In this document: positions 23,350 to 34,418 of the stretch, in pieces
Position numbering within the stretch: the first letter of the stretch is position 1
How the letters are laid out: each line of letters begins with the position of its first letter
Source of the DNA: Dichetophora obliterata
Lineage: Eukaryota; Arthropoda; Insecta; Diptera; Sciomyzidae
DNA length: 64,000 nt
Assembly (NCBI GenBank): GCA_963920525.1
Contig: OY986438.1
Span: 72,672,346 to 72,736,345 of the forward strand
Reading direction: 5' to 3'
Program-made: the position numbers and the translations under genes
Notes under the pieces: model-generated
Database searches by the model: none
What the model was told of the DNA's origin: nothing
The model's input: the letters and a program-made list of their open reading frames with translations, nothing else

Positions 23350-23899
23350 GCTAGCACATGCACTTGTTAGTAATATTTGTAACTGTTTTTTTTTGCTTTT
23401 AATGTTTTCTTTATTTTTGTTTTGATCAAAATAAATTCAATTCGCTAAGAACACAATACGTAGTGATAAATTACAACCGTTCTCTTCAACGTTTGGAAGA
23501 CCACTATAATAAGCTAGAGTAACTTTATTTTAATTTTCAAAATGAACTTTTGGCAATAAAAGTTTTTTTTTCGAAAAAGTTTTTATAAAAAAAGCTATGA
23601 ATAGCATTTATGTTTAGTATAAATGTAAACCAACATTTGTAATAACAATATGTGTTCTTATTTTATTATTTTCTGACTGTTTTGTTATGTTTCTAAAACC
23701 GTTATATATTGGGCCTTATTAAGACATGGTGGTCCTAATATGGCAAAAACCAGACCTTTTTAAAACCTTCTGAGCTGGATATATTTTTTACTTTTTCATG
23801 CTTTATTTTTATGTTTTTAAAAAAAGAATTGAATAAACAAAAATACAAAATTGCAAAAATAAGTTAAAAAAAAACCCGTTCTCTTCTGTCTGGTAAAAA

Positions 23900-25150
23900 C
23901 CGTTAGGTTGGCCTTATTTGGGTAACTTACCCTACTGGATATTTTCTCAAATTTCTTTTTTTATTTGAAAGTACAATCCTTCCGGTTAATAATGAAAAAC
24001 TATTTCATTCAAATGGCTGCCTCGGCTGGCCATGCAGTAGCCTACACGATCGGTCCAATTTTTAAGCACAGTATCGATTGTGTGCAGCTGTATTTCACCA
24101 ATGGCTTCACGAATATTGTCCTTTAAAGCGTCAATTGTCTCTGGCTTGTCGGCGTAACACTTATCTTTGAGGGCACCCCACAAATAATAGTCCAACGGTG
24201 TCAAATCGTAGCTCCGAGGTGGCCAAACGACATCAGCTCTGCGGCTGATAATGTGATCTTCAAAAACAGGGCGCAAAACATCGAGTGTAGCTTCGGCTGA
24301 GTGGCACGTAGTGCCGTCCTGTTGAAACCAAATGTTGGCAATATCCTCCTCTTTAATTTTTGTGAACAAAAATTCGTTCAACATGGCCCGATAACGATCG
24401 CCATTGACTGTAACGGCCACTCCTTGCTCATTTTCGAAGAAAAATGGCCCAATTATGCCTCTGGACCAAAATCCGCACCAAACAGTGACTCGTTTTGGGT
24501 GCAGCGGCTTTTCAATGTATGCTTGCGGGTTTTCTGTGCCCCAAATGCGATAATTTTTCTTGTTTACATACCCGCCAAGATCAAAATGAGCTTCATCTGA
24601 AAAGATGATTTTTTTGGCAAAATCGGCATCTTCTATACGTCGATCGCAGGCCCACTTAGCGAAGCGAAAACGCATTGGATGGTCAGTTGGCTTCAACTCC
24701 TGAACCAATTGGACTTTGTACGGCGTCATACTAAGGTCTTTATGCAAAATTCGTCTCAATGATGTCTCCGAAATGTTCAATTGTTGAAAACGACGGTGAA
24801 TTGATGTTGATGGCGCTTCACGTACACTTTCTGCCACAGCAGCAATATTCTCGGGTGTACGCACTGCTTTTGGCTTTTCACGCTTTGGTTTATCGATGAG
24901 GATGCCAGTTTCTTTCACTTTTTTCACAAGATAACGAACATACGTAGCTGACGGTACTTCTCTTCTTCCAAATTCCATACGCATTTTCGCACACATTCTG
25001 CAACATTACCATGATTTCCAAAGTAATGTCGCAATATTTCCCAACGTTGTTCAAGCGTATACACAACCATATTCATTCAGCGGAAGGATAAAACTAATTA
25101 TCTGTCAAATCAGACATGAGCTAAGTGTTACCATTCACGAAATAAGCACT
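23900..25150 (-). mobile_element. DD41D (rosa-like) mariner, copy 2
   Basis: Minus-strand transposase (23986-25071) with short flanks. I could not define terminal inverted repeats, so the ends are approximate. The right side must lie before about 25175, where the CR1-like endonuclease resumes. It is not the same subfamily as the 14590 copy: the AGGGTG ends are not found. Confidence 0.7.
23986..25071 (-). pseudogene. DD41D transposase, one N-terminal frameshift
   Basis: The 336-codon open frame (23986-24996) covers nearly the whole transposase. The preceding bases read MVVYTLEQRWEILRHYF in another frame from about 25071, so a single-base deletion near 24985 (an A run) separates the true N-terminus. 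The catalytic triad is kept: FSDEAHF, WFQQDGTT and DLTPLDYYLWG, with 41 residues between the second and third Asp. The frame ends naturally with LNEIVFHY. Only that one lesion is visible. Confidence 0.88.
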
Positions 25151-28100
25151 AGTTGAAAAAAAACGTTAGATGGCGGACCCTGTACATAGAAATGACCGTA
25201 TGGGCAGTAGGGGTGGAGGAGTTGGTCTACATGTTTCTAACAAATTTAAATCTTGTGTGGTACATGAGGAAAGAAATGAAGGTATCTTTGAAGCGCTATT
25301 TGTAGAGGTTTCGGTTAATCCATACTTTAAGGTTCTTGTGGGGGTTATATACTTGCCTCACGGGAATTTATCTGTATGTAAGGAATTGTTAGAAGATCTG
25401 GCGCTGCTATTTGTTCAAATTATCTACATGGGTGATTTTAATACATATCTTTTTCATTCTAATGCATCTGTAAGAAATTTCTGTTTGCATTTTGATATGA
25501 ATATTGTACATAACAATGCGCCAACGCATTTTGATGTACATTACCGAACAACATCGTTGATTGATTGCTTTTTAGTCTCAGATAGTAACTTAGTTGTTGA
25601 ACGAGGTCAGTTTCAAATACCAGCTTTGAATTCCCACCATGCTTTAATATATATGTCATATAAGCTGAATGTAATTCGACATTCAACAAATTTTTTTTAC
25701 AGAGACTATAAAAATATTAATATTGAACAGTGTGTAATGGAAATTCAGACAGGATTTTAACCCAATATATTCAACTTCTGACCCCAACATACAACTTGAA
25801 TGCATTAATAATATCATCTTAGATTCATTTAACACACATAAGCCATTAAAAGTGTTTCGCCCGAGATGTCAAAATGCCTGGATGCGCTGTGATGAAATTA
25901 TATCAGCAACAGTAAAGAGGGATTTAGCAATGCGTGCGTTTACAGAATGCCAAAATGAGACAAACTGGAAATTTTTTGTGTATACCGTAACAAATTAAAG
26001 TCGACTATTAGGAAAAGTCGAGTTAAAGCATCGGTGAGTTTTTTTCAGACTGTACATCTATTCAAATGTGGAATAAACTAAGAAGTGTGGGTTTTGCTGC
26101 TGACCAAAATCAAGCTGACCAAAATCAAGCCAATTTGGATGTTTAGGGGCTAAATCATAATTTCGTGTTGCCACCTTTAACATACTCTCCCAATCTTACC
26201 CATCTTGGTACAGATTTCCAAGAAGCTTTCTCCTTTAGATCAATAACTAAGCTAGAGTTATGGAAAGCTATAATATCAATAAAATCCAATGCAGTAGGAG
26301 TAGATGGAATTTCTGTAAAGTTCTTAAAAATAATATATCCTTTCACATCTCAACAACTCTTGCTCATGTATAACTCAATACTTACAACATCAGTTTTTCC
26401 AGATTAATGGAAAGTGGCGAGAGTTATTCCAGTTCCAAAGAAAAAAAAAAACCCAGTAACATTCTTAGACTACCGTCCCCCATTAGTGTTTTGTCAGTAT
26501 GTTCCAAAATTTTAGAAAAAATTATCAACCATCAAGTGCTTGATCATTTATACTCAAATAGACTTATTTCTAAATTTCAATCTGGCTTTAGAGAGCACAA
26601 CACTACAACTCTGGTATTAGATCTAGTCGAAAAATTGAGATCGAATGTTGACAACAAATTTATTTTAGTGCTTATTTTTCTTGACTTTCGGAAGGCATTT
26701 GACTCAATTGATCATGCGATTCTTCAGGCCAAGCTCTTGACCCAATTTTTATTTTCCTCTAATGCTTGTGAGCTTGTTCGATCATTTTTGAAGGATAGAC
26801 TACAGTTTGTTGATTGTGGAGATTCAATTTCTTCCACCCAACAAATTCATAGAGTTGTTCCGCAAGGATCAATTCTAGGTCCGCTGCTCTTTATGATGTA
26901 TATAAATGACATATTTAACTGTCTTACCTTTTGTAGTGCTCACGTATATGCTGATGATGTACAGTTGAAAGCATCGACAAGGAATATAAAAAGCTTTACT
27001 AATGAAATAAATAATGACTTGAATAATATATTTAACTGGTCAACGCTAAACTGCATTAGTTTAAATCCATCAAAAACAAAAGCAATGTTATTTGCTCCTG
27101 ATGTTTCCGAATATCCTAGTATTTATATAAATAATGAATATATTGAATTTGTATCCCATTGCCGGTCGCTTGGTTTTTATCTTGACATTCGCCTTGCTTT
27201 TGATTTCCACATTAACTTTTTGATTTCTAAAATTTCCTTTGCGCTGCGAAAATTGTATAACATAGGTTACTATTTACCAGTTAGCATAAGAAGGAATATT
27301 GGACATGCTACTTTTATGCCAATATTCCTATATGGAATGGAACTCTATACTGGGACCTCTCAGGGAAATATTGATAAATTGAAACGTCTATTCCATCGCG
27401 TAATTCGCTTCGTGTTTCAACTCCATATACGTGATTCAATATCAGCTTATGTTTTACAATTTTTGAGACACCGTTTTGAAGATTAAATAAAAATAAGACT
27501 CCTACTTCTTTTCTACAAAACTATAAAATTTAATTCACCAATTTACTTAGCTGTACTTTTTACGTTTTCCAACTCATCCAGAACACATGCTTTAGTGTGT
27601 CCCAGATTTAACTCATTAGTGATGCAAAGATCGTATCTAGTGCGAGTTTCACGTCTTTGGAACACCTTGATGACATATAATGAACCTGGGTTTTGAAATA
27701 GCCTACAGGTTTTTAAACTGATTGTTGAAAGCCACATCAAAATTTGTTATAAACTTTTTATTTTATTGCTAGCCATTGCATAATTTAATTTTTTCGCAAT
27801 AAAGCTTTTACTTTAGTACTTCCTCAAATTCGTGCAGGGCGGGTAGTTTAAGCATTGATGAAGTATCATTAAAAAGTATTATTATTATTACAAAAAAGAG
27901 TTATTTTAATTAAAGCAGTTTAAAGCTTATATTGAATATTTAAGTTTATTTAATTTTAGCCACTGTCATTATCTTTATGCCATTGAAACAAATAATGAAT
28001 TTCTTGTAATCGTTTTGGCCTGTATTGGCTTGCAGATTATAAATAAATAAATAAAATAAAAAATAAATAAATAAAAATAAATAAATAAATGTATTTACCG

Positions 28101-28289
28101 AAGAATCCCCAACATTACTAATTTTGTTTTGCTTTTCATATATTTGACTAAACTATTGCCAGTGTTGTTAAGTAACTAAAAGTAAATTTTATCCAAGTTG
28201 CAGCGTTCTTTTGTAAACGAGTGGCTAATATTACGATTTAAGATTATAGAAAAATTCTTTAATGTGGAAAAAACAATATAATTTATAAA

Positions 28290-28625
28290 TGAATGATGTG
28301 ATTTTGAATCTTTGGATCAAAAGGTGGTTTTTTGGAATCGCGTGCGATGATTACCTACTTTTTGCTTCCCAAAATAGAAGAATTGGACTTGGTTAACATG
28401 TGGTTTCAACAAAACGGTGCCACATGCCACACGGCACGCGATACTATAGACCTATTGAGAGGCGAATTTGGTGATCAATTCATTTCACGTTTTGGAGCAA
28501 TCCATTATCCACCCAGATCATGCGATCTGACCCCATTAGAATATTTTTTGTGGGGCTACGTAAAGTCTCTCGTGTACAGGGACAAGCCAGTCATAATTGC
28601 AGCCCAGGAAGATATTACAACTGCC
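28290..28625 (+). pseudogene. DD41D transposase fragment, copy 3
   Basis: C-terminal piece only: LLPKIEELDLVNMWFQQNGATCH through SCDLTPLEYFLWGYVKSLVYRDKP. Both visible catalytic positions have changed (QQD to QQN, and PLD to PLE). It ends where a reverse-transcriptase fragment begins at about 28630. Confidence 0.8.
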
Positions 28626-28764
28626 ATTGTTGGGAAAACCATTTGCAGACAGACGTTATTTTCACCGACTTTGCGAAAACCTTTGACAATGTCAACCATA
28701 ATAATCTGGTATCAAAACTCTCAATTGGTTTTCATTCCAAATTGCTCAGTTAAATCAGATCCTA

Positions 28765-30051
28765 TTGGGGGTTGGAATTAGTTTTAAAGGTTTTCTAAGA
28801 GATGGCGTAACTATCAATAGATCGCATCGGGCACACCTGTGACTATATTCATTTCAAAGCACATTGTCTAAGCTTCATTTTTCAGTATGTGTCATTCCAC
28901 TGAAGTGTAAACAACATATATTTTTTTCTCTGTGAACATGTCGACTTTCGTTCCAACAAAACGCAATTTGCGGGAAGGTTTACTTTTGTGCTTCCATTTG
29001 AAGAAAAAATCGGTTGAAGCACAACGCACGCTTACTGAGGCTTACGGGGACTATGCTCCATCGATTTCTACTTGTGAGTACTGGTTCCGTCGGTTTAAAA
29101 GTGGTGATTTTGATACGGAAGACAAAGAGCGTCCGGGCCAGCCGAAAAAGTTTGAAGATGAGTAATTGGAGGCTTTGCTCGATGAAGACCCATGTCAAAC
29201 CCTTCAAGAATTGTCAGAATCATTGGGAGTCGACTTATCAACGGTCGGCAAACGCTTGAAGGCCATGGGAATGATTCAAAAGCAAGGAAATTGGGTGCCG
29301 TACCAGTTGAAGCCGAGAAACGTTGAACGGCGATTTTGCATGTGCGAACAACTGCTTCAACGGCATAAAAGGCAGAGTTTTTTGCATCGTATTGTCACTG
29401 GCGATGAAAAGTGGATCCATTACGATAATACTAAGCGAAAAAAATCGTGAGGACCACCCGGCCATGCATCAACATCGAGGGCCAAGCCGAATATTCATGG
29501 CGCCAAGCTTATGCTGTGTATTTGGTGGGATCAGAAGGGTGTCGTGTACTATGAGCTGCTAAAACCTAACGAAACCATCACTGGGGAACGCTACCAACAA
29601 CAATTGATGCAATTGAGCCGAGCATTAAAGGTTAAACGGCCGGAATATGCCAAAAGACACGACAAAGTGGTTTTTCAACATGACAACGCACGGCCACATG
29701 TTGCAAGAACCGTCAAGGAAACGTTGGAGGCGCTGAATTGGGATGTGCTACCCCACCCGTCTTATAGCCCAGACATAGCCCCTTCCGACTACCACCTATT
29801 CAGATCGATGACGCATGGCTTGGCTGAGCAGCGCTTCACTTCTTACGAGGATACCAAAAAATGGGTCGATTCGTAGATTGCCTCAAAAGACGAATCGTTC
29901 TTCCGGCGCGGAATCCATATGCTGCCAGAAAGATGGAAAAATGTTGTAGCTAACGATGGACAATACTTTGAATAATATACATTGTACCGTTGTTTCTAAA
30001 TAAATGCTCAAAAACCGAAAAAAAACCTTTAAAATTAATTCCAACCCCCAA
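28765..30051 (+). mobile_element. Mos1-like (mauritiana-type) mariner
   Basis: 1287 bp, flanked by TA (28763-28764 and 30052-30053), with 26-bp inverted repeats starting TTGGGGGTTGGAATTA (one mismatch). The size and transposase match the mauritiana/Mos1 group of mariners. Confidence 0.93.
28938..29975 (+). pseudogene. Mariner transposase, 345 codons with three stops
   Basis: A full-length frame from MSTFVPTKR to the natural TAA, with no frameshift but exactly three premature stops: TAA at 29163-29165, TGA at 29448-29450 and TAG at 29874-29876. The N-terminal HTH (CEYWFRRFKSGDFDTEDKERPG) and the motifs WVPYQL, VTGDEKWI (first Asp), FQHDNARPH (second Asp) and YSPDIAPSDYHLF (third Asp, D34D) are all kept. 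It resembles Mos1 throughout. It could still supply TIRs for mobilisation by another copy. Confidence 0.93.
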
Positions 30052-30148
30052 TACTTAGAAAATCGATTACAACTTGTCAGAATCAACGATACAACATGCA
30101 GCCCGATCAAGGTCACTTCGGGCGTCCCACAGGAAATTCACCTTGGAC

Positions 30149-30274
30149 TTATTGTTTTTACTATTTATAAATGACCCCTGTTGTGATTCGTTATTGTTTT
30201 TACTATTTATAAATGACCCCTGTTGTGATTCGTTATTGTTTTTACTATTTATAAATGACTCCTGTTGTGATTCG
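30149..30274 (+). repeat. Three tandem 42-bp units in an RT frame
   Basis: Three head-to-tail units of 42 bp (30149-30190, 30191-30232, 30233-30274), one substitution in the third. Each encodes LLFLLFINDPCCDS, a reverse-transcriptase core segment, so the triplication keeps frame (14 codons). Confidence 0.95.
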
Positions 30275-30507
30275 TTCACAACTGTCTTAAAACCAACGCA
30301 TACTTATAGGTACTACCTTGTGCACCATACAGTACACCCCCATCTTGTAGTAAAATATTCTAAATGCCTTCTTTTCACAGACGATCTTAAACCGTTTTGT
30401 TCAATTAGATCGCAGATTGAGTGCCAACTACTTCAAGACGATTTAAACCCAATCACCACCTGGTACAATGAAAATTACTTGCCACTAAACATATCTAAAT
30501 GTCAATA

Positions 30508-30843
30508 CAGTGAAAGCTCCCATGAGAGGACACCGATAGTTACCTACTTATTGTCCACATACGAGAGATGTCCGCTTATGGGAATGTCGTAAATGTCGTT
30601 CTTCCCAAGAATGTGTCCGCTTATATGAAATGTCCGCTTTAATGATCCTTATACGCTTAAATCGCTCTTCACTCGTGTCATATATATATGTGCAGATGCT
30701 GGTGCTCACTCTCAGTACATAACCATATGCACATATTCTCTTACTCACATTTGCTTACTCTTATTATAATTACATGCACGCTGAATACATTACTGAATAA
30801 AGACAGTCTGCAATTAACCATCGTCTCGTACACTTCATGACAT
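30508..30843 (+). other. Probable 5' LTR of the Mag-like element, preceded by a pogo-like end
   Basis: TACAGTGAAAGCTCCC at 30507 with nearby TGTCCGCTTATGGGAA-type phrases resembles a pogo/Tigger terminus. The later part, with TATATATATGTG, AATAAAG (30796) and an end at TCATGACA before TGGTGTCGGAA (a plausible primer-binding site at about 30844), looks like an LTR. No matching 3' LTR was found, so boundaries are uncertain. Confidence 0.4.
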
Positions 30844-30927
30844 GGTGTCGGAATTTGTACCCACTCAAAAAAAAAAGATATTAAAATTGATAATATAACA
30901 AAATAAAAAATTAAAAAAAAAACAAAA

Positions 30928-33900
30928 ATGGCAACCAACACAGTAGCTGCGGAGGTAAGCGGTGGGAACTTCGTTAAACCGCCAAAGCCCCTACAAATAG
31001 TGGGAAGCAATGTTTCAACTTCTTGAAAAGATTGGTTCCAGCAATATAAGTGGTTTGCTACTGCAGCCCAGCTGGATAAGAAAACCCCAGAAATCCAAGT
31101 AGCCACGTTTATGTCGAGCATTGGAGCAGATGCCGTGAACATCTTTAACTCATTCTCGCTTACGGCAGAGCATCAAAAGGACGTAAGTCTTATACAAAAT
31201 AAATTTGACGAATATTTCGCTTCCAAAATAAGCGTCACGTTCGAACGTTATTCGTTAAACATGTTAAGCCAGGTCGAGGGTGAGTCATTCGAAAGTTTTT
31301 TCACAAAAATTAAAAATCAAGCGAAAAAATGTTCGTTCGGTAACCTTGAAGATTCTCTGCTAGCGGACAAAATAGTGGTAGGCATAAAGAGTGATGCAAT
31401 TAGAGAAAGATTGCTGTCGGAAGATCAACTGAACTTAGAAAAAACAATAAAACTATGCAGAGCAAGCGAGATGGCATCACAACAGTTACGAGAACTTCAC
31501 AAGACAGATGAGCAAAAAATTGACGCAATTAAAAAGTACTCTAAATCGAAACAAAGAAGCGCAGAGCCGATTGAAAATTACCGGTCGAAAAACGACACAC
31601 ACACTTACGAATGCAAGCGATGTGGCGCTACTCACGCATACCGCAAATGTCGAGCTTACCACAACAAATGTAAAAACTGCAACAAAAAAGGCCACCTGTC
31701 AGAGTTATGCTTCAGACGACGAAACAAAAACAACAATCAAGTTGACGCTTTGCAGCAACATAAGAGCAGCTCTGAAGGCAGTGACGGGGAGGATAGTGAT
31801 TTTTTGGTTTTATCTCTCAGCAAATCAATAACAAATAAAGACGAGGAAAGTAATTGGTACGAAGAGATTACAGTTATCAATAAAAAAATTAAGTTCAAAC
31901 TCGACACCGCAGCGCAGTGCAACGTTATTCCTTACAGCATGCTTAATAAAATCTGCACCCAAAAAATTCGACCAGTTAATCACAAATTAATTGCATTCGG
32001 AGGTACTAAAATTAATGTGAAGGGACAAATAGAAATTGATTGTATGGTAAGAACTAAAAAGCACCTGGTTAAGTTTATAGTAGTAAACGATTTTCACGGA
32101 TTTGAGCCAATTTTGGGTAAAAACGACTGCGAGAGATTCCAACTAATCTCACGAGTGCACGAAGTAAATTTGTGCGACAGCATTTTCGAAGAATTAGGTA
32201 AAGTAAAAAACTTTATATACGACATTGATATTATAAAAAATCCAACATTCGAACATTACGCGCCGAGAAAAATCCCGCACGCAATAAAAGATCTAGTGAA
32301 AAAAGAAATCGATTCCATGGTGAAGCTGGGAGTGCTGGAGAAAACGGATGGAATAACCCCAGCAGTATCCCCAATGGTTATAGTTAAGCAAAAAGGTAAA
32401 ATAAGAGTCTGTATCGACCCGACAGAAATCAACAAAAACATCTTTCGGCGATACCACCCATTAAAAACGTTAGAAGAAATAACTGCCAATATAAAAAAAT
32501 CAAAATTTTTCACCTTATTAGATTGCAAGAAGGGATTCTGGCAAATCGAAGTGTCGGAACGGACAAAGAGGTACCTAACGATGGCAACTCCTTGGGGCAG
32601 GTATTCATATAAAAGGCTACCTTTTGGACTGGCGTCAGCCCCACAAGTTTACCAAAATATGATGTCGCAGCTGCTAGACACTTGTGTCAATACGGAAGTC
32701 TCGATGGACGACGTGCTAATTCATGCAGAAACCAAAGAACAGCTAGAAACACAAACCAACCTCGTTATCAAATTACTCGCTGATGCAGGTTTAAAACTCA
32801 ACAAAGAGAAGTGTGTTTTCCTTACTAACCAGGTAAAATTTTTAGGCCACATATTATCTTCGGAAGGAGTTTCAGTCGATCCAGAAAAAACTGCGGCAAT
32901 CAACAAGCTAAAACGACCAGAAAACAAAGTCGAGCTTCAAAGACTTTTAGGAATGGCAACCTATCTATGCAAATTTATTGCAAATCTTTCGGAAATAACT
33001 GCACCTCTCAGAGTTCTGCTAAAGAAGGACATCGATTGGTGCTGGACACCTACATAGGAGAACGCGTTCATTAAGTTAAAACAGGTATTTGCTTCAGCAC
33101 CACTACTTCGTTATTATGACCCAAGTCCCGACGTTAAACTTCAGGTCGACGCAAGTAAATCCAGTGTCGGAGCAGCTTTATTACAAAACGATCAACCAGT
33201 CGCGTACGCTTCAAAAGCTTTGACCACTACTCAACAAAACTACGACCAGATAGAAAAGGAGACCACTGCAATTCGATTCGCCTGTGCCAAGTTTCACGAG
33301 TATATCTACGGGAAAAAGCTGGTAATTGAAACTGATCACAAGCCTCTCGAAACTATTTTCAAGAAGCCACTGCACTTGACATCGCAGCGAATACAAAAGA
33401 TTTTACTTTATATAATACCATACTCTCCACAGGTAGTCTACCGAAAAGGCACGGATATAAAGCTAGCAGATACTCTAAGTAGAGATTGCGATAACCTATG
33501 CAACAGCTCACAGGATAACGACATAGAAATCAAACAATAACTGAACTAAAAGCAACAACAAAATCTAGATTAATAAACGAAACATCCATTGACTCTGACC
33601 TACAAGTGCTAAAGCATCAAATATTAGAAGGCTGGCCATCGTTCATATCTGAAGTACAGCAGCAAATAAGACCTTTCTTTAATTTTCGCGATGAGCTGAC
33701 AACCGAGGACGGCCTCATTTTTAAGGCAAAAATAATTATTATTCCTAAATCAATGCAGCGGGACATAATAGAAACAATCCACAGCGGCCATCTCGGAATT
33801 CAGCGGTGACTTAATAGAGCAAGAGCAACAGTGTTTTGGTTAGGAATGCATAGTGACGTCCAAACATTCGTTGGACGTTGTAGCATTTGCCAATCTTACC

Positions 33901-34418
33901 AGCCAGCAAAGCCACGTGAGCCCCTACCTTGGGGAATAGTAGCAGTCGATTTGTTTAACTTCCATACCAATATTTATCTTCTAATCGTCGATAGCTACTC
34001 CGGATACATGGATTTCACACTATTAAATCAAACATCAGCGGAAGTAATCGAAAAATTAAAAATTTGGTTTGCGACCCACGGAATACCGTCGGTATTGGAG
34101 TCTGATAATGGACCACAATTTTCCTCGAAAGAGTTCGCGGAATTTATGAAGTCTTGGGACGTTCAGCACCAAACCTCAAGCCCAAATTATCCACGTTCAA
34201 ACGGTTTAGCAGAACGCTACGTGCAGACAGCGAAAGCAATGTTGAAGAAATGTTACAAGGACAAGACTGACATTTATATGGCGCTATTAAATTACAGAAA
34301 TTCACCTAGAAACGACGAATTGCAATCACCAAACCATATGGCTTTTCTCTTAATTTGTGGATGTCGTGTCATGAGTAAGGGTTTCGTTAAAGTAAAGATT
34401 TTCCTCTTCACAAAATGA
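30928..34418 (+). pseudogene. Mag-like Ty3/gypsy gag-pol
   Basis: One long frame from MATNTVAAEV (30928), with a stop at 31024, then open 31111-33057. Gag has two zinc knuckles: CKRCGATHAYRKC and CKNCNKKGHLSELC. The protease reads KLDTAAQCNVIP (Ala in place of the usual Gly after DT). RT: VCIDPTEINKNI, LDCKKGFWQIEV and SMDDVLIHA (Tyr of YxDD replaced by Ser). A TAG at 33055-33057 interrupts before RNase H (QVDASKSSVGAALLQ, TDHKPLETIF). A frameshift lies near 33537 and a TGA at 33807. Integrase shows the HHCC end (CSICQSYQ) and AVDLFNF, ESDNGPQF and GLAERYVQ (D, D, E). It resembles K02A2.6/Mag-type elements. Confidence 0.85.

Larger units (their letters stand above)
19283..23515 (-). mobile_element. 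Jockey-clade non-LTR element
   Basis: Minus-strand element with a 5' UTR (about 23350-23515), ORF1 (ATG at 23347-23349), ORF2 (22196 down to 19511) and a 3' UTR ending in an A-rich tail (T-rich on the plus strand at about 19278-19305). At about 4.2 kb it is near full length for Jockey. It is inserted in the endonuclease of the CR1-like element. No clear target duplication was found. Confidence 0.85.
19185..27780 (+). pseudogene. CR1-like ORF2 (endonuclease-RT), interrupted
   Basis: The start of the endonuclease (NVAHFNCQSIEP at about 19222-19260) is cut off at the Jockey insertion. It resumes at about 25175: GGGVGLHVSN, VIYLPHGN, YMGDFNTYL and SLIDCFLVS, with NSHH in place of the usual SDH. 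The reverse transcriptase follows: AVGVDGISVKFLK (26290), VARVIPVPK in the frame around 26410, FREHNTTTLVLDL, FLDFRKAFDSIDH, VPQGSILGPLLF and YADDVQL (26947-26967), then the thumb region to 27486. The C-terminus continues to about 27780 in another frame. Several frameshifts and stops are present, so it is inactive. YADD is kept. Confidence 0.8.
16830..28095 (+). mobile_element. CR1/Jockey-group non-LTR element split by three insertions
   Basis: Plus-strand element: a 5' region with a repeated block (near 16838 and 17057), ORF1 (17208-18029), the start of ORF2 (about 19185-19278), the rest of ORF2 (about 25170-27780), and an (AAATAAAT)n-rich tail near 28038-28090. A MITE (18289-18720), a minus-strand Jockey (about 19283-23515) and a DD41D element (about 23.9-25.15 kb) account for most of the gaps. 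No RNase H is seen. The clade assignment is by motif impression only. Confidence 0.7.
28630..30505 (+). pseudogene. Jockey/CR1-like RT fragment split by a mariner
   Basis: Before the mariner, the frame at 28520-28753 holds TDVIFTDFAKTFDNVNHNNLVSKL (RT motif with the first catalytic Asp changed in context). After it, from 30054, come SPIKVTSGVPQ, a LFLLFIND segment present three times (see the tandem repeat) and LFTDDLK in the YxDD position. The TA at 28763/30052 is the mariner target. There is no endonuclease or 3' end. Confidence 0.75.

Noticed and set aside
30149..30274. Three short direct repeats considered as a CRISPR array
   Set aside because: Units are contiguous without spacers, in a retrotransposon of a eukaryote.
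30067..30279. Minus-strand frame with three NNESQQGSFINSK repeats
   Set aside because: Antisense image of the 42-bp triplication in the reverse transcriptase fragment.
30508..30620. pogo/Tigger-like terminus
   Set aside because: Only one end resembles a pogo TIR; no partner end or transposase, so it is not annotated as an element.
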